DNA of 64,000 nt from Pantoea sp. Ap-967 (GCF_011752565.1 NZ_VWXK01000004.1:1-64000); one strand, 5' to 3'. Positions 24,871-35,890 are shown, counted from the first letter of the stretch. Notes: generated by a model from the sequence alone, not told the origin. A program made the numbers and translations.

Positions 24871-25021
24871 GATGGCACGGAGGGAAGGTTGTTGTTATCG
24901 GGGCTGGGCCCGCGCGCCATTTGTAATCGAAGCCAGCTCGGCTGAGAAGAGGGGTACAGCAAAAATAGTTGGCCGCTGATCGGCATTAGCCGGGCCCACC
25001 GCAGCAGGCCCGGGTAATGCA

Positions 25022-26230
25022 TTACTTGCGGCTCAGGCCATCGGCCCGGAACATCTGGCGGATGCCGCGAATCGCCTGGCGAATGCGGTCTGGGTTTTCG
25101 ATCAGGGCGAAGCGCACATGGTCGTCGCCATAGTCGCCGAAGCCGATGCCCGGCGACACACACACCTTGGCCTCGGCCAGCAGCTTCTTGGCGAACTCCA
25201 GCGAACCCAGGTGGGCGTACTGCTCAGGAATCTTCGCCCAGACGTACATCGACGCCTTGGGGTTCTCGACCATCCAGCCCAGCTCGTGCAGGCCCTTGAC
25301 CAGCAGGTTACGGCGCTGGCGGTACTGCTCGGCGATATCGCGCACACACTGCTGGTCGCCCTCCAGCGCAGCGATGGCCGCCACCTGCAGCGGGGTGAAG
25401 GTGCCGTAGTCGTGGTAGCTCTTGATCCGCGCCAGGGCGCTGACCAGCTCAGGGTTGCCGACCATGAAGCCAATCCGCCAGCCGGCCATGTTGTAGCTCT
25501 TGGACAAGGTGAAGAACTCCACCGCAATGTCCTTGGCGCCCGGCACCTGCATGATCGACGGGGCCTTCCAGCCGTCGTAGACGATGTCGGCATAGGCCAG
25601 GTCGTGTACCACCAGCACATCGTACTGCTTGGCCAGGGCCACCACGCGCTCGAAGAAGTCCAGCTCCACGCACTGGGCGGTGGGGTTGGACGGGAAGCCG
25701 AGGATCATCATCTTGGGCTTTGGAATCGACTCGCGAATCGCCCGCTCAAGCTCGTTGAAGAAGTCCACGCCCGGCACCAACGGCACGGAACGCACCTGGG
25801 CACCGGCAATCACCGCGCCATAGATATGGATGGGGTAACTGGGGTTGGGCACCAGCACCGTGTCGCCCTGGTCGAGGGTGGCCAGCATCAGGTGGGCCAG
25901 GCCCTCTTTCGAGCCGATGGTGACGATGGCTTCGCTTTCCGGGTCGATATCGACCGCGTAGCGTTCCTGGTACCAGTTGGAGATGGCCCGGCGCAGGCGC
26001 GGGATGCCGCGGGACGTGGAGTAGCCATGGGTGTCTTCGCGCTGGGCAACCTGCACCAGCTTCTCGACGATGTGCGGCGGGGTGGCGCCATCGGGGTTGC
26101 CCATGCTCAGGTCGATGATGTCTTCGCCACGGCGGCGGGCGGCCATCTTGAGCTCGGCGGTGATGTTGAAGACGTAGGGGGGAAGACGATCGATGCGCGC
26201 AAAACGGCGCGGCGAACCTGGATTGGCCAT
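25022..26230 (-). CDS. alaC: Glutamate-pyruvate/alanine aminotransferase AlaC
   Basis: A 402-residue fold-type I PLP enzyme. The substrate-binding N-terminus ([16 protein letters not shown]), the [10 protein letters not shown] segment, the FPSNPTAQ and [11 protein letters not shown] cofactor contacts, and the PLP lysine in [18 protein letters not shown] are all present. Length is near that of E. coli AlaC (412). It probably makes alanine from pyruvate and glutamate. It is monocistronic, between the YkgJ-like gene and the cyo operon. Exact amino-acid specificity within the class is inferred. Confidence 0.88.
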   Translation of the reverse strand: MANPGSPRRFARIDRLPPYVFNITAELKMAARRRGEDIIDLSMGNPDGATPPHIVEKLVQVAQREDTHGYSTSRGIPRLRRAISNWYQERYAVDIDPESEAIVTIGSKEGLAHLMLATLDQGDTVLVPNPSYPIHIYGAVIAGAQVRSVPLVPGVDFFNELERAIRESIPKPKMMILGFPSNPTAQCVELDFFERVVALAKQYDVLVVHDLAYADIVYDGWKAPSIMQVPGAKDIAVEFFTLSKSYNMAGWRIGFMVGNPELVSALARIKSYHDYGTFTPLQVAAIAALEGDQQCVRDIAEQYRQRRNLLVKGLHELGWMVENPKASMYVWAKIPEQYAHLGSLEFAKKLLAEAKVCVSPGIGFGDYGDDHVRFALIENPDRIRQAIRGIRQMFRADGLSRK

Positions 26231-26397
26231 GGTTTCCTCTGGAGACGTAAGCGCCCGGAACCGTCCGAGCGACGCTGGCTGCTGTGTGGCGGCCTAAGTC
26301 AGAAGATAGTGCCGAAAGAGGATGTGTGTAAAGGGCAATTTCCTGTTTTGTTATGATTTTTTAGTCTTATTTTTTGAAAATCAGAGGTTTACGTTTT

Positions 26398-26442
26398 CAG
26401 GGCCGGCCTCTTCGCGGGCAAGCCCGCTCCCACAGGGGCTGC
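26398..26442. repeat. Canonical single P. putida REP element
   Basis: It contains GGCCGGCCTCTTCGCGGG, CAAGCCCGCTCCCACAGG, which matches the known ~35-bp P. putida REP with its imperfect stem. It is located between alaC and the cyoE terminator. Confidence 0.85.
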
Positions 26443-26456
26443 ACAGGATAACGCCC

Positions 26457-26486
26457 ATAAAAAAACCCGGTACATGGCCGGGTTTT
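26457..26486 (-). terminator. Rho-independent terminator of the cyo operon
   Basis: Read on the minus strand, AACCCGG / CCGGGTT stem with a 7-nt loop is followed by a run of seven T. It is 20 bp after the cyoE stop. Confidence 0.85.
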
Positions 26487-26505
26487 CGTGAAGCAGGCAC
26501 CTCGA

Positions 26506-27393
26506 TCAGCGCGCGTAGGTCATCAGCACGTCGGCTGCGGTCTGGCTGTCCACCGACATCATCACGCTCAGGGCGGTGACGGTGAGGATGGAGAAGCCGA
26601 ACACCTTGCGCGCCCACTTGCTGTCGTCCTCGGCCTTGTAGCCACCCCAGGCCATGTACAGCCAGTACAGGCCCATGGCAGCTGCCACGGCCAGGTAGCC
26701 GAGGCCGGCGTAACCGCCGAGGGTGAGCATCAGGGTGGCGAGCACGAAGGCCAGCACGTACAGCACGATCTGCTTCTTCGCAGCCAGCACGCCACGTGCC
26801 ACCGGCAGAACCGGGATGTTGGCAGCGCTGTAGTCCTTGAAGCGGAAGATCGCGATGGCGAAGCTGTGCGGCATCTGCCACAGGCTGAACATCACCAGCA
26901 GGGTCACCGCAGCCAGGTCGAAGCTGTTGCTCACGGCGCAGTAGCCGATCACCGGAGGCATGGCACCGGACAGGCTGCCAACCAAGGTGCCGTGCACCGA
27001 TTTGCGCTTCAGCCACAGGCTGTAGAAACCGACGTAGACGATGAAGCCTACCGCCGCGCAGAACGCCGACAGCGGGTTGGCCTGGACATACAGCAGGCTG
27101 AAGCCCGCCACCCCAAGCAGGGTGGCGTAGGCCAGCGCGAGGGTCAGCGACATGCCGCCCTGCACCATGACGCGGTTCTTGGTGCGCTCCATCTTGTGGT
27201 CGATGTCACGGTCGATGCAGTTGTTGAACACGCATCCGGACGCCACCACCAGCGAAGTACCGATCACCACCGCCAGGAACAGGGCGAAGTCCACATGGCC
27301 CTTCGAGGCAAGGAAGAAGCCGCCTGCCACGGAAAGCACGTTACCGAAAATGATCCCCGGTTTGGTGATTTGGATAAAGTGCTTAACGGACAT
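26506..27393 (-). CDS. cyoE: Protoheme IX farnesyltransferase (heme O synthase)
   Basis: A 295-residue multispan UbiA-family membrane prenyltransferase that converts heme B to heme O for the cytochrome bo3 oxidase. The conserved [17 protein letters not shown] motif (first Asp-rich metal/pyrophosphate site) is intact and a TKPGIIFGN start motif is present; the second loop contains [19 protein letters not shown] sequence. It is the last gene of cyoABCDE, followed by a clear terminator. Confidence 0.95.
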   Translation of the reverse strand: MSVKHFIQITKPGIIFGNVLSVAGGFFLASKGHVDFALFLAVVIGTSLVVASGCVFNNCIDRDIDHKMERTKNRVMVQGGMSLTLALAYATLLGVAGFSLLYVQANPLSAFCAAVGFIVYVGFYSLWLKRKSVHGTLVGSLSGAMPPVIGYCAVSNSFDLAAVTLLVMFSLWQMPHSFAIAIFRFKDYSAANIPVLPVARGVLAAKKQIVLYVLAFVLATLMLTLGGYAGLGYLAVAAAMGLYWLYMAWGGYKAEDDSKWARKVFGFSILTVTALSVMMSVDSQTAADVLMTYAR

Positions 27394-27404
27394 GCAGTCT
27401 TACC

Positions 27405-27737
27405 TCACTTGGCCATCATTTCGAAGTGGATGCTGAACATGATCCACAGCGACAGGCCGACCAGCAGAGCGATTACCATCGCGGTGAACAGGAACGTCGA
27501 CACGTTGGAACGTTGCTCTTTCGAGCGGTCCATGTGCAGGAAGTACACCAGGTGTACCACTACCTGAATCACAGCCATGGCCACGATGATCAGAACGGTC
27601 AGGTTCTTCGGCAGGCTGCCAGTCATGGCCAGGCCAAACGGGATCGCAGTCAGGATGATCGACAGGATGAAACCGATCATGTACGACTTGACGCTGCCGT
27701 GGTTACCTTCGTGATGAGTGTCGTGTGCGTTAGCCAT
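27405..27737 (-). CDS. cyoD: Cytochrome bo3 ubiquinol oxidase subunit IV
   Basis: A 110-residue protein with three hydrophobic spans (SYMIGFILSIILTAIPFGLA, LIIVAMAVIQVVVHLVYFLHM, VIALLVGLSLWIMFSIH). Length and the HLVYFLHMD motif match CyoD, an assembly/stability subunit. Its start overlaps the cyoC stop by 1 nt. Confidence 0.95.
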   Translation of the reverse strand: MANAHDTHHEGNHGSVKSYMIGFILSIILTAIPFGLAMTGSLPKNLTVLIIVAMAVIQVVVHLVYFLHMDRSKEQRSNVSTFLFTAMVIALLVGLSLWIMFSIHFEMMAK

Positions 27738-28360
27738 TACAGAACTCCCAGCAGGTAGACGACGGTGAATACGCAGATCCAGACCACGTCCAGGAAGTGC
27801 CAGAACAGGCTCAGGCAGCTCATGCGGGTCTTGGCGGTCGGCGTGATGCCGTGCTTGTTGATCTGGTACATCATGATTGCCATCCAGATCAGGCCGGCGG
27901 TCACGTGCAGACCGTGGGTGCCTACCAGGGCGAAGAAGCCCGACAGGAAGCCACTGCGGGTTGGGCCGAAGCCCTCGCCGATCAGGTGATGGAATTCATA
28001 GATTTCCATCCCGATGAAGCCTGCACCGAACAGGAAGGTCACGGCCAACCAGCCCAGTACGCCTGCTTTCTTGCCAGCGAACATCTTCAGCATGGCGAAG
28101 CCGAAGGTGATCGAGGACAGCAGCAGGAACAGCGTTTCCACAGCTACGAAGTCGAGCTGGAAGATGTCGTGACCCGACGGGCCGCCGGCAAAACTGCCGG
28201 ACAGCACCGCGTAGGTGGCGAAGAGCGACGCAAACAGGATGCAGTCGGTCATCAGGTACAGCCAGAAACCGAGGACGGTCATCTGGCCCGAGTCGTGGTG
28301 GTGGTCATCGTGAGCATGGTCATGACCATGCGCGCCACCGTGGATTACTTGACTGGACAT
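27737..28360 (-). CDS. cyoC: Cytochrome bo3 ubiquinol oxidase subunit III
   Basis: A 207-residue, five-span subunit III of the heme-copper oxidase. A His/Asp-rich N-terminal tail ([15 protein letters not shown]) is notable and could bind metal. Typical segments include [20 protein letters not shown] and [14 protein letters not shown]. It lies 3 nt downstream of cyoB. Confidence 0.95.
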   Translation of the reverse strand: MSSQVIHGGAHGHDHAHDDHHHDSGQMTVLGFWLYLMTDCILFASLFATYAVLSGSFAGGPSGHDIFQLDFVAVETLFLLLSSITFGFAMLKMFAGKKAGVLGWLAVTFLFGAGFIGMEIYEFHHLIGEGFGPTRSGFLSGFFALVGTHGLHVTAGLIWMAIMMYQINKHGITPTAKTRMSCLSLFWHFLDVVWICVFTVVYLLGVL

Positions 28361-28363
28361 TGA

Positions 28364-30382
28364 TTACACCCGTTCAAACGATTCGACACGTGCGCCGGCA
28401 GGCAGAGCACCTGCTTGGGCCAGCGCCTTCAGACGCTCGCCTTCGATGCGCGCCACTTCTTCGGCCGGAACCATGTAGCCCTGGTCGTCACGTGCAGCGT
28501 GGCGAACGAAGACTGCGATGGTTGCCAACAGGCTCGCGCCCACCAGCCACCAGATGTGCCAGATGAAGGCGAAGCCGAACACGGTCAGGAACATACCCAT
28601 GAACAGACCGGTAGCGGTGTTGTTCGGCATGTGGATCGCTTCGTACTTGCCCGGCACCTTGTAGGCAACACCGGCTTCCTTGGCTTCGTTCCAGCAGTCC
28701 AGGCCAACTTTTTCTGGCATGTGGGCGAAGTTGTAGAACGGAGGTGGCGAGGAAGTCGACCATTCCAGGGTACGGCCGCCCCATGGGTCGCCAGTCACGT
28801 CCAGGTTCTGCTCGCGGTCGCGGATCGAAACGAAGATCTGGATCAGCTGGCAGGCGATACCGAACAGGATCAGCACGGCGCCGACAACGGCTACGTACAG
28901 GTAGGGTTCCCACAGTGGGTTGTCGGAGTGGTTCAGACGACGGGTCATGCCCATGAAGCCCAGGGCGTACAGCGGCATGAACGCAACGTAGAAGCCGGAG
29001 ATCCAGAACCAGAAGGCAGCTTTGCCCCACTTCTCGTTCAGCTTGAAGCCGAACGCTTTTGGCCACCAGTAGGCGAAGCCGGCGATGTAGCCGAATACCG
29101 CACCACCAATGATCACGTTGTGGAAGTGAGCGATCACGAACAGGCTGTTGTGCAGCACGAAGTCAGCACCTGGAACAGCCAGCAGAACGCCGGTCATGCC
29201 ACCGATCGAGAAGGTGATCATGAAGCCCAGGGTCCACAGCATCGGTGCGGTGAAGCGCACACGGCCCTGGTACATGGTGAACAGCCAGTTGAACAGCTTC
29301 ACACCGGTCGGAATGGAGATCAGCATCGTCGCCAGGCCGAAGAAGGTGTTGACGCTGGCGCCGGCACCCATGGTGAAGAAGTGGTGCAGCCATACAGCGA
29401 AGCCCAGCACGGCGATGGCGCCCGATGCGTAGATCATCGAGTGGTGGCCGAACAGACGCTTGCCGGAGAAGGTCGAAGTCACTTCCGAGAACACGCCGAA
29501 GGCCGGCAGGATCAGGATGTAAACCTCAGGGTGACCCCACGCCCAGAACAGGTTGACGTACATCATCGGGTTCCCACCAAGCTCGTTGGTGAAAATGTGG
29601 AAGTCCAGATAACGGTCAACAGTCAGCAGCGCGAGTGCAGCGGTCAGGATCGGGAACGAAGCCACGATCAGCACGTTGGCCCAGGTGCAGGTCCAGGTGA
29701 AGATCGGCATGTCCATCAGCTTCATGCCAGGTGCGCGCATCTTCATCACGGTGACGAGGAAGTTCACGCCGGTCAGTGTCGTACCCAAGCCTGAGAGCTG
29801 TAGCGCCCAGATGTAGTAGTCGACACCCACCCCAGGGCTGTACTGAATGCCCGCGAGCGGCGGGTAGGCCACCCAGCCGGTCTTGGCGAATTCACCAACA
29901 CCCAGCGAGATGTTCACCAGCAGCACGCCTGCCAGCAGCAGGTAGAAGCTCAGGGAGTTCAGGAACGGGAAGGCAACGTCACGTGCACCGATCTGCAGAG
30001 GAACCGCCAGGTTCATCAGGCCGGTGAAGAACGGCATCGCCATGAAGATGATCATGATCACACCGTGGGCGGTGAAGATCTGGTCATAGTGTTCAGGCGG
30101 CAGGTAGCCTTCCGAGCCACCGGTAGCGGCGGCCAACTGGGTACGCATCATGATGGCGTCGGCAAAGCCGCGCAGCAGCATGACCATCGCGACGACGATG
30201 TACATCACCCCGATTTTCTTGTGGTCGACGGTGGTCAACCACTCGGTCCACAAGTAGGTCCACTTGCGGAAATAGGTGATAAGACCGACGACAGCGAGAC
30301 CCCCGAGCGCGATCATGGCAATGGTCACCATGACTATCGGCTCGTGGAAGGGTATCGCCTCCAGGGTTAATTTACCGAACAT
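28364..30382 (-). CDS. cyoB: Cytochrome bo3 ubiquinol oxidase subunit I
   Basis: The 672-residue catalytic subunit. The Cu_B/heme o3 site is seen as [15 protein letters not shown] (His-Pro-Glu-Val-Tyr, with the cross-linked His-Tyr pair) and HHFFTMG; the heme-ligand helix [11 protein letters not shown] is intact. It couples ubiquinol oxidation to oxygen reduction and proton pumping. It is 3 nt after cyoA. No sign of truncation. Confidence 0.97.
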   Translation of the reverse strand: MFGKLTLEAIPFHEPIVMVTIAMIALGGLAVVGLITYFRKWTYLWTEWLTTVDHKKIGVMYIVVAMVMLLRGFADAIMMRTQLAAATGGSEGYLPPEHYDQIFTAHGVIMIIFMAMPFFTGLMNLAVPLQIGARDVAFPFLNSLSFYLLLAGVLLVNISLGVGEFAKTGWVAYPPLAGIQYSPGVGVDYYIWALQLSGLGTTLTGVNFLVTVMKMRAPGMKLMDMPIFTWTCTWANVLIVASFPILTAALALLTVDRYLDFHIFTNELGGNPMMYVNLFWAWGHPEVYILILPAFGVFSEVTSTFSGKRLFGHHSMIYASGAIAVLGFAVWLHHFFTMGAGASVNTFFGLATMLISIPTGVKLFNWLFTMYQGRVRFTAPMLWTLGFMITFSIGGMTGVLLAVPGADFVLHNSLFVIAHFHNVIIGGAVFGYIAGFAYWWPKAFGFKLNEKWGKAAFWFWISGFYVAFMPLYALGFMGMTRRLNHSDNPLWEPYLYVAVVGAVLILFGIACQLIQIFVSIRDREQNLDVTGDPWGGRTLEWSTSSPPPFYNFAHMPEKVGLDCWNEAKEAGVAYKVPGKYEAIHMPNNTATGLFMGMFLTVFGFAFIWHIWWLVGASLLATIAVFVRHAARDDQGYMVPAEEVARIEGERLKALAQAGALPAGARVESFERV

Positions 30383-30385
30383 CTC

Positions 30386-31321
30386 TTACTCCTCTGCACC
30401 GGCAGCTGGTTGCGCACTCGACTCGGTGGTGGCCAGATCTTTGCTGCCTGCTTCTTCGTGGCTCGGACGACCGCGGTTCATGCCTTCGTACTTGTCGACG
30501 ATCAGCTGGAACTGGTCAGGCGAGGCCTCGCCATACAGCGCGACTGGGTTGTTTTCGCTTGGTTTGGCCAAGGCGTCGTAGGTGGCCTTGTCCAGTTTCA
30601 ACGGCGACTGCTTGACCTCGGCGACCCACTTGTCGAAGTCTTCCTGAGAGGTCGCATTGGCCTTGAATTTCATGCCGGTGAAGCCAGCGCCGCTGTAGTT
30701 GGCGCTGATACCGTCGAACACGCCATTTTCGTTGGCGATCAGATGCAGCTTGGTGGTCATGCCCGCCATCGCGTAGATCTGGCCACCCAGGCCCGGGATG
30801 AAGAACGAGTTCATCACGGCGTCGGAGGTGACGCGGAAGTTCACCGGGACGTTAGCCGGGAAGTTGATCTGGTTGACGGTGGCAATGCCCTGCTCTGGGT
30901 AGATGAACAGCCATTTCCAGTCCAGCGCGACCACGTCGATCTGGATCGGCTTCACGTCGGAATCCAGTGGACGGTACGGGTCCAGCTTGTGGGTCGACTT
31001 GTAGGTGACGTAACCCAGGGCGATGATGATGATGATCGGGATGATCCACACCGCGGCTTCGATCTTGGTCGAGTGCGACCAGTCTGGGGTGTAGGTGGCA
31101 GCCTTGTTGGAAGCACGGTACTTCCAGGCGAATGCCACAGTCATGATGATGACCGGAATAACCACCAGCAGCATCAGGCCGGTAGCGATCAGGATCAGGT
31201 TCTTTTGCTCAATGCCCACCTGGCCCTTCGGGTCGAGCAGGGTCCAGTTGCACCCACTGAGTAAAAGCATGCCTAAAAAGGGCAATATGCCAAACAGTCT
31301 GGGGTAACGCTTTTTACTCAT
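30386..31321 (-). CDS. cyoA: Cytochrome bo3 ubiquinol oxidase subunit II
   Basis: A 311-residue lipoprotein-type subunit II. The signal ends in the lipobox LLLSGC, followed by two membrane spans ([35 protein letters not shown]) and a periplasmic cupredoxin-like domain without the Cu_A Cys ligands, as expected for quinol oxidases. It heads the cyoABCDE operon with a long upstream region. Confidence 0.96.
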   Translation of the reverse strand: MSKKRYPRLFGILPFLGMLLLSGCNWTLLDPKGQVGIEQKNLILIATGLMLLVVIPVIIMTVAFAWKYRASNKAATYTPDWSHSTKIEAAVWIIPIIIIIALGYVTYKSTHKLDPYRPLDSDVKPIQIDVVALDWKWLFIYPEQGIATVNQINFPANVPVNFRVTSDAVMNSFFIPGLGGQIYAMAGMTTKLHLIANENGVFDGISANYSGAGFTGMKFKANATSQEDFDKWVAEVKQSPLKLDKATYDALAKPSENNPVALYGEASPDQFQLIVDKYEGMNRGRPSHEEAGSKDLATTESSAQPAAGAEE

Positions 31322-31880
31322 CTCACGACCTCTAGATCAGCTTGCTTCAATGCAATTTGTGTTTTGGTAGCCAACACTTCGTCCTGCCAAGTGAGGCATT
31401 TCGCGCCCGTACTCGCTCCTGCCGGGGGTCCGACTGCAGGACCTTGGCGCAAAGCGTGTTAGCGGTGCTTATGGTTTCGTAGGCAACAGGCCTGTACTTC
31501 AGACCAAGTCCATTTGGTGCGGGAAAACGCGGAGGGGGGTCCGCCCGGTATCGCCGTTGGGCGAAACTTGACGAAGTCAGCAAAAAGGAGCGCTGGGGCT
31601 TCCTTCAATCCTGCGACTCGCAAGCAGTGCCGAACGGAAATTGGGGGCGATTGTAGATAGGTCGCCAACCCTTGACTATGACTTATTGAGCAACAGTCTT
31701 TTACAGATTGCGCAACAATAGCACCCGGCGAATCAACTTCGCGACAGTTTGTCGCACCCCGCTTGCTAGTCCCGAAACCCGCATCCTGCAAGGCTTAGAG
31801 CTTGATCCAGGTCAAGCGGGGGAGGCTTTTTCGCTGTTCACATCCGCTGTAAAAGACCCCACCGAATTTGGGACTTATGT
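31322..31880. other. Long leader/promoter region of the cyo operon
   Basis: About 560 bp between dsbB and cyoA without a credible gene. It contains an ANR/FNR-like box at 31802-31815 and A/T-rich patches around 31670-31700. I see no terminator with a T-tract after dsbB, so some read-through from dsbB into cyo is possible. Confidence 0.5.
31802..31815. promoter_or_regulatory. Candidate ANR/FNR box upstream of cyoA
   Basis: TTGATCCAGGTCAA matches the TTGAT-N4-ATCAA consensus with one mismatch. It lies about 480 bp before the cyoA start. ANR is known to repress cyo in P. putida at low oxygen; direct action through this site is inference, and the distance to the start is long. Confidence 0.45.
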
Positions 31881-32387
31881 CTAAGGGCGGCGCCGATTGC
31901 GGTAAATGCCCAGCGGAACCAGGATCGCCGTCATCACGAACGCGACCAATGCCCACTGCGCCAGCGACAGGCCGAGAACCGGCGGGTACGGCGTGCTGCA
32001 GAAGCCGTCGACCTGGAACACCAGCGGCCAGAGCTTGGCCAGGGGCAGGTCATCGACGATCGGTTGCAGGGTATCGATGCCGCAACTGACCATGGGGTTG
32101 GCGAGTATATACACATGGTTGCCCGCCGCAATGATTCCGCCAATCGCACTGAGCACCACCAGGCCTTCGAAGAACGTCAGGCTGCGGCGCCCGGGCATGG
32201 CGGCGGCAATGAACGCGAAGAGGGCGATAAAGAGCAAGGCATAGCGTTGCAGGATGCACAGCGGGCATGGCGCCTCGCCCAGTACCACCTGCATGTACAA
32301 CGCACCGCCGATCAGCGCCAGGCAGATCAGCCCCAGCAGCACCAGAAAGCGCCGTTCCCGATTCAGGCGCGAGGATTGTTCGTTCAT
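31881..32387 (-). CDS. dsbB: Disulfide bond formation protein DsbB
   Basis: A 168-residue four-span inner-membrane protein that re-oxidises DsbA and passes electrons to quinone. The first Cys pair is CPLC in APCPLCILQRY; the second periplasmic pair is seen as SCGIDTL and GFCSTPYP. I chose ATG 32387 (GAAGGA 7 nt upstream) over an upstream extension. It sits upstream of and in the same direction as cyoA, a location known in P. putida. Confidence 0.93.
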   Translation of the reverse strand: MNEQSSRLNRERRFLVLLGLICLALIGGALYMQVVLGEAPCPLCILQRYALLFIALFAFIAAAMPGRRSLTFFEGLVVLSAIGGIIAAGNHVYILANPMVSCGIDTLQPIVDDLPLAKLWPLVFQVDGFCSTPYPPVLGLSLAQWALVAFVMTAILVPLGIYRNRRRP

Positions 32388-32716
32388 TGCCGATTCCTTC
32401 GATGGATAGGGGGCAGCGTGTTCCGCCTGCCTGGGCGCAAGTCTACACGCAGGTATGACCAATTAGCGTGTCGGGGAAGCGGCGAGACAGCACTGCGCAG
32501 GGCTATCCGGAGAAGCTGAGACAGGCATTGCCGGGATCGGTTCAACACCGGCCGGTGAAAAAACGGCTGCCCGGATGCCGCGCAGGGCCAGGCCCCTCGA
32601 CACCCGGGAGTGAAGGATACAGTGATTAAAGGAGGATTAAAGGTGAAAGGTCGCCAGGCGCCTTTCATCTTTCCTTATATATAGGCAGGAAGTGGTAGCG
32701 CTCCCTTGAGGGCCCT

Positions 32717-32792
32717 ATCGCGAGCTGCGCTCGCTCCTACCAGGGGTGGGTGCTCCCCTCCCCCGTAGGAGCGAGCAAAGCTCGCGAAGCGT
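32717..32792. repeat. Short inverted REP pair
   Basis: ATCGCGAGCTGCGCTCGCTCCTAC (in two pieces) and its inverse GTAGGAGCGAGCAAAGCTCG flank a 24-bp spacer. The gene-free region 32388-32808 contains only this and low-information sequence. Confidence 0.8.
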
Positions 32793-32808
32793 TCTCACGA
32801 TAAACCCA

Positions 32809-33987
32809 TCACTCCAAGGCCGCCGCCGGCCCGAAGAACTCGTACCGGCTCTGCTGCTCCGGCACCCCCAGCGCTTTGAGCTGGCGCTTGACCGCCGCCA
32901 TGAACCCCTTAGGCCCAAGGAAATAGGCATCCACATCCCGCGCCTGCGGCAGCCACTCTGCGAGCAAGTCCTGGCTCAGCAGGCCCACAGCGGCATCTCC
33001 CTGCGCGCCCTGCCCTTCGGCATAGCAATAAAAGCGCTTGAGCTGCGGGTACCGCGCGGCCAGGCCATCAACCCAGTCGCGGAACGCATGCACCGCGCCG
33101 TTGCGCGCGCAATGAATGAAATGCACCGGCCGCTCGCCCTGCAGCGCCGCTTCCAGCATCGCCAGGGTCGGGGTAATGCCCACGCCCCCGCTGATCAGCA
33201 CCAGTGGCTTGTCACTGGCGGCCAAGGTGAAATCACCCGCCGGCGGGAACAGCTGCACGGTATCGCCCACCATCAGCGCATCGTGCAGGTAGCCCGACAC
33301 CTTGCCGCCCACCTCGCGCTTGACACTGATGCGGTACTGCACGCCGTCGCACAGTGCCGACAGCGAATAGTTGCGACGGTGCTCGGCACCGTCGATGAAC
33401 AGCTGCAGGCCGATGTACTGCCCGGGTTCGGCCTTGAGCACTGGCTGCCCATCGACCGGGGCCAGGTAGAACGAAACGATCTCGCCACTTTCCTGCTCGC
33501 GGCGCACCAGGCGGAACTCGCGGGTGCCGCGCCAGCCTCCGGTGGCGGCTTCCTTCTGCTGGTACAGGCTTTCCTCGGCGCCAATCAGAATGTCGGCCAG
33601 CTGACCATAGGCCGCCGCCCAGGCTGCGATCACTTCAGGGGTGGCGATGTCCGTGCCCAACACTTCCTCGATGGCCCGCAGCAGGCAGCTGCCAACGATC
33701 GGGTAGTGCTCGGGCAGAATCTGCAAGGCCACATGCTTGTTGATGATCTGCCCCACCAGCCCGCCCAACTGCTCCAGTTGGTCGATATGGCGGGCGTACA
33801 TCAGCACCCCGTTGGCCAGGGCTCGCGGCTGGTCGCCGCTGGCCTGGTGGGCCTGGTTGAACAGCGGGCGTACCTCGGGGTACTCGCTGAGCATCATCTT
33901 GTAGAAGTGGGTGGTCAGGGCTTCGCCGCCGGTTTCCAGCAGCGGGACGGTGGCCTTGATGATTGCACGTTGTTCGGCATTGAGCAT
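32809..33987 (-). CDS. hmp: Flavohemoprotein (nitric oxide dioxygenase)
   Basis: A 392-residue protein with a globin domain (LNAEQRAIIKATVPLLE; proximal His in INKHVALQILPEHY), then an FAD domain (RRNYSLSALCDG) and a NAD(P)H domain (LISGGVGITPTLAML; FLGPKGFM). It detoxifies NO to nitrate. ATG 33987 was chosen: AGGAG lies 8 nt upstream and the globin motif begins there. It is divergent from a NorR-type activator, with a sigma-54-like promoter in the shared region. Confidence 0.96.
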   Translation of the reverse strand: MLNAEQRAIIKATVPLLETGGEALTTHFYKMMLSEYPEVRPLFNQAHQASGDQPRALANGVLMYARHIDQLEQLGGLVGQIINKHVALQILPEHYPIVGSCLLRAIEEVLGTDIATPEVIAAWAAAYGQLADILIGAEESLYQQKEAATGGWRGTREFRLVRREQESGEIVSFYLAPVDGQPVLKAEPGQYIGLQLFIDGAEHRRNYSLSALCDGVQYRISVKREVGGKVSGYLHDALMVGDTVQLFPPAGDFTLAASDKPLVLISGGVGITPTLAMLEAALQGERPVHFIHCARNGAVHAFRDWVDGLAARYPQLKRFYCYAEGQGAQGDAAVGLLSQDLLAEWLPQARDVDAYFLGPKGFMAAVKRQLKALGVPEQQSRYEFFGPAAALE

Positions 33988-34032
33988 TGCAACGACTCCT
34001 GAGCCTGAGGCTTCACATGGTTGCCGTTGATA

Positions 34033-34050
34033 TTTCAGCAATCGTGCCAA
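34033..34050 (-). promoter_or_regulatory. Candidate sigma-54 promoter of hmp
   Basis: On the minus strand TTGGCACG fits the -24 element exactly, and the -12 element at correct spacing reads CTGA instead of TTGC. It lies ~45 bp before the hmp start. The weak -12 lowers confidence. Confidence 0.5.
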
Positions 34051-34090
34051 CTTTAATAACCCGTGAAATCAGGGCTTTGCCGCGATTCAT

Positions 34091-34127
34091 GTCAAAAAGA
34101 CCCACACCGGGGTATAGTCATTAAGAC
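34091..34127. promoter_or_regulatory. Two GT-N7-AC sites, candidate NorR/FhpR enhancers
   Basis: GTCAAAAAGAC (34091-34101) and GTCATTAAGAC (34117-34127) both fit the GT-N7-AC core of NorR enhancers and are almost identical. They lie 45-80 bp upstream of the candidate hmp sigma-54 promoter and just before norR, allowing activation of hmp and autoregulation. Confidence 0.55.
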
Positions 34128-34141
34128 CAATAGGAGTCCTT

Positions 34142-35695
34142 ATGACCGCAAAACCGCTGCTCACCGCCCTCCTCCCCCTGGTCAGCGATCTGTCCCGCGA
34201 CCTGCCCGACCAGGAGCGCTACCGCCGCCTGCTGCAAGCCATGCGTGGGCTGCTGCCGTGCGACGCCGCCGCGCTGCTGCGCCTGGATGGCGAATGGCTG
34301 GTGCCGCTGGCGGTCGACGGGCTGTCGGCCGATACCCTGGGCCGGCGCTTCAAGGTGAGCGAGCACCCACGCTTCCAGGCCCTGCTCAGCCGCCCGGAAC
34401 CCACTCGTTTCGCCAGCGATTCCGAGTTGCCGGACCCCTACGACGGCCTGGTCAACGCCCCCGGCGCCAACCTTGAAGTGCACGATTGCATGGGCTGCCC
34501 GCTGATGGTCGATGAGCGCCCCTGGGGCCTGGTGACCCTCGACGCGCTTACCCCCGGGCAATTCCAAAGCCTGGAGCTCGACGCCCTGCAGGCCTTCGCC
34601 AGCCTGGCCGCCGCCACCGTTACCGTGGCCGAGCGCATCGAACACCTGGCCCTGCGCGCCGAGGACGAGCACCAGCGCGCCGAGGTGTACCGCCAGGCCA
34701 GCGGCCAGGACAAGGAACTGATCGGCCAGAGCCCGGCGCACAAGCACCTGCTGGAGGAAGTGCGGCTGGTGGGCGGCAGCGACCTGACCGTGCTGATTAC
34801 CGGTGAAACCGGGGTGGGCAAGGAACTGGTGGCCATGGCCCTGCACCAGGCCAGCCACCGCGCCGACAAGCCGCTGGTGAGCCTGAACTGCGCCGCCCTG
34901 CCCGACACCCTGGTGGAAAGCGAACTCTTTGGCCACGTGCGCGGCGCGTTCACCGGCGCCCACGGCGAACGCCGCGGCAAGTTCGAACTGGCCAACGGTG
35001 GCACGCTGTTCCTCGATGAAGTCGGCGAGCTGCCGCTGAGCGTGCAGGCCAAGCTGCTGCGGGTGTTGCAGAGCGGCCAACTGCAGCGCCTGGGCTCGGA
35101 CCGCGAGCACCGCGTGGACGTGCGCCTGATCGCCGCCACCAACCGCGACCTGGCCGCCGAGGTGCGCAGCGGCAACTACCGCGCCGACTTCTACCACCGC
35201 CTCAGCGTGTACCCGTTGCACGTGCCGCCCTTGCGCGAACGTGGGCGTGACGTGCTGCTATTGGCAGGCTACTTCCTCGAGCAGAACCGATCGCGCCTGG
35301 GCCTGAACAGCCTGCGCCTGAGCCCTGAAGCCCAGGCCGCACTGCTGGCCTACGACTGGCCAGGCAACGTGCGCGAACTGGAACACCTGATCGGCCGCTC
35401 GGCCCTCAAGGCGCTGGGCCAGCACCCCGAGCGCCCGCGCATTCTTACCCTCACCGCCACCGACCTGGACCTGCGCCCAGCCAACCCGACCAACGGCGCC
35501 CCCTCTTCCCCGGTCAATGTGCCACTGCCATCACTGCCCGAGGGCGACCTGCGCCAGGCGACGGACGGCTACCAGCGCCAACTCATCGAGGCCTGCCTGC
35601 TCCGCCATGGCGGAAACTGGGCCGCGGCGGCACGGGAACTGGGCCTGGACCGCGCCAACCTGAGCCGTCTGGCACGCCGATTAGGGCTACGCTGA
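34142..35695 (+). CDS. norR: NorR/FhpR-type sigma-54-dependent NO-responsive activator
   Basis: A 517-residue enhancer-binding protein. An N-terminal GAF domain (~1-180; iron-nitrosyl sensing in the family) precedes an AAA+ domain with Walker A GETGVGKE, the GAFTGA loop, Walker [14 protein letters not shown] and the arginine-finger region, then a C-terminal Fis-type HTH ([25 protein letters not shown]). It should activate the divergent hmp gene when NO is present. Start 34142 has AGGAG about 8 nt upstream. Confidence 0.95.
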   Translation: MTAKPLLTALLPLVSDLSRDLPDQERYRRLLQAMRGLLPCDAAALLRLDGEWLVPLAVDGLSADTLGRRFKVSEHPRFQALLSRPEPTRFASDSELPDPYDGLVNAPGANLEVHDCMGCPLMVDERPWGLVTLDALTPGQFQSLELDALQAFASLAAATVTVAERIEHLALRAEDEHQRAEVYRQASGQDKELIGQSPAHKHLLEEVRLVGGSDLTVLITGETGVGKELVAMALHQASHRADKPLVSLNCAALPDTLVESELFGHVRGAFTGAHGERRGKFELANGGTLFLDEVGELPLSVQAKLLRVLQSGQLQRLGSDREHRVDVRLIAATNRDLAAEVRSGNYRADFYHRLSVYPLHVPPLRERGRDVLLLAGYFLEQNRSRLGLNSLRLSPEAQAALLAYDWPGNVRELEHLIGRSALKALGQHPERPRILTLTATDLDLRPANPTNGAPSSPVNVPLPSLPEGDLRQATDGYQRQLIEACLLRHGGNWAAAARELGLDRANLSRLARRLGLR

Positions 35696-35890
35696 GCCCC
35701 TGAGGACTAAAGCATTACTCTTAAAGCAATCTGTTCGCATGCTGTCGTACTGCTATATCTGTTTTAAAGCCTGTCAAAGTGCCGTCATTCAGCCAGGCAA
35801 GTTACCCAAGGCTCCGATTGTCGGCCAGGTTGCACTTAAAAAAGTCTGCGACCTTCAGTGCTGTAAACCGACATCCCGCACGGAGCATAC
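35696..35890 (+). promoter_or_regulatory. Promoter/leader region of the giant adhesin gene
   Basis: A 195-bp region between norR and the adhesin. A TGCTATATCT element at 35751-35760 looks like an extended -10 of the type used by RpoS (TGnCTATAnT-like). Stationary-phase, RpoS-dependent expression is known for P. putida lapF; assigning this box to it is inference. Confidence 0.35.

Noticed and set aside
31347..31791. Two minus-strand frames in the cyo leader
   Set aside because: No ribosome site and no recognisable pattern; the region is better explained as regulatory.
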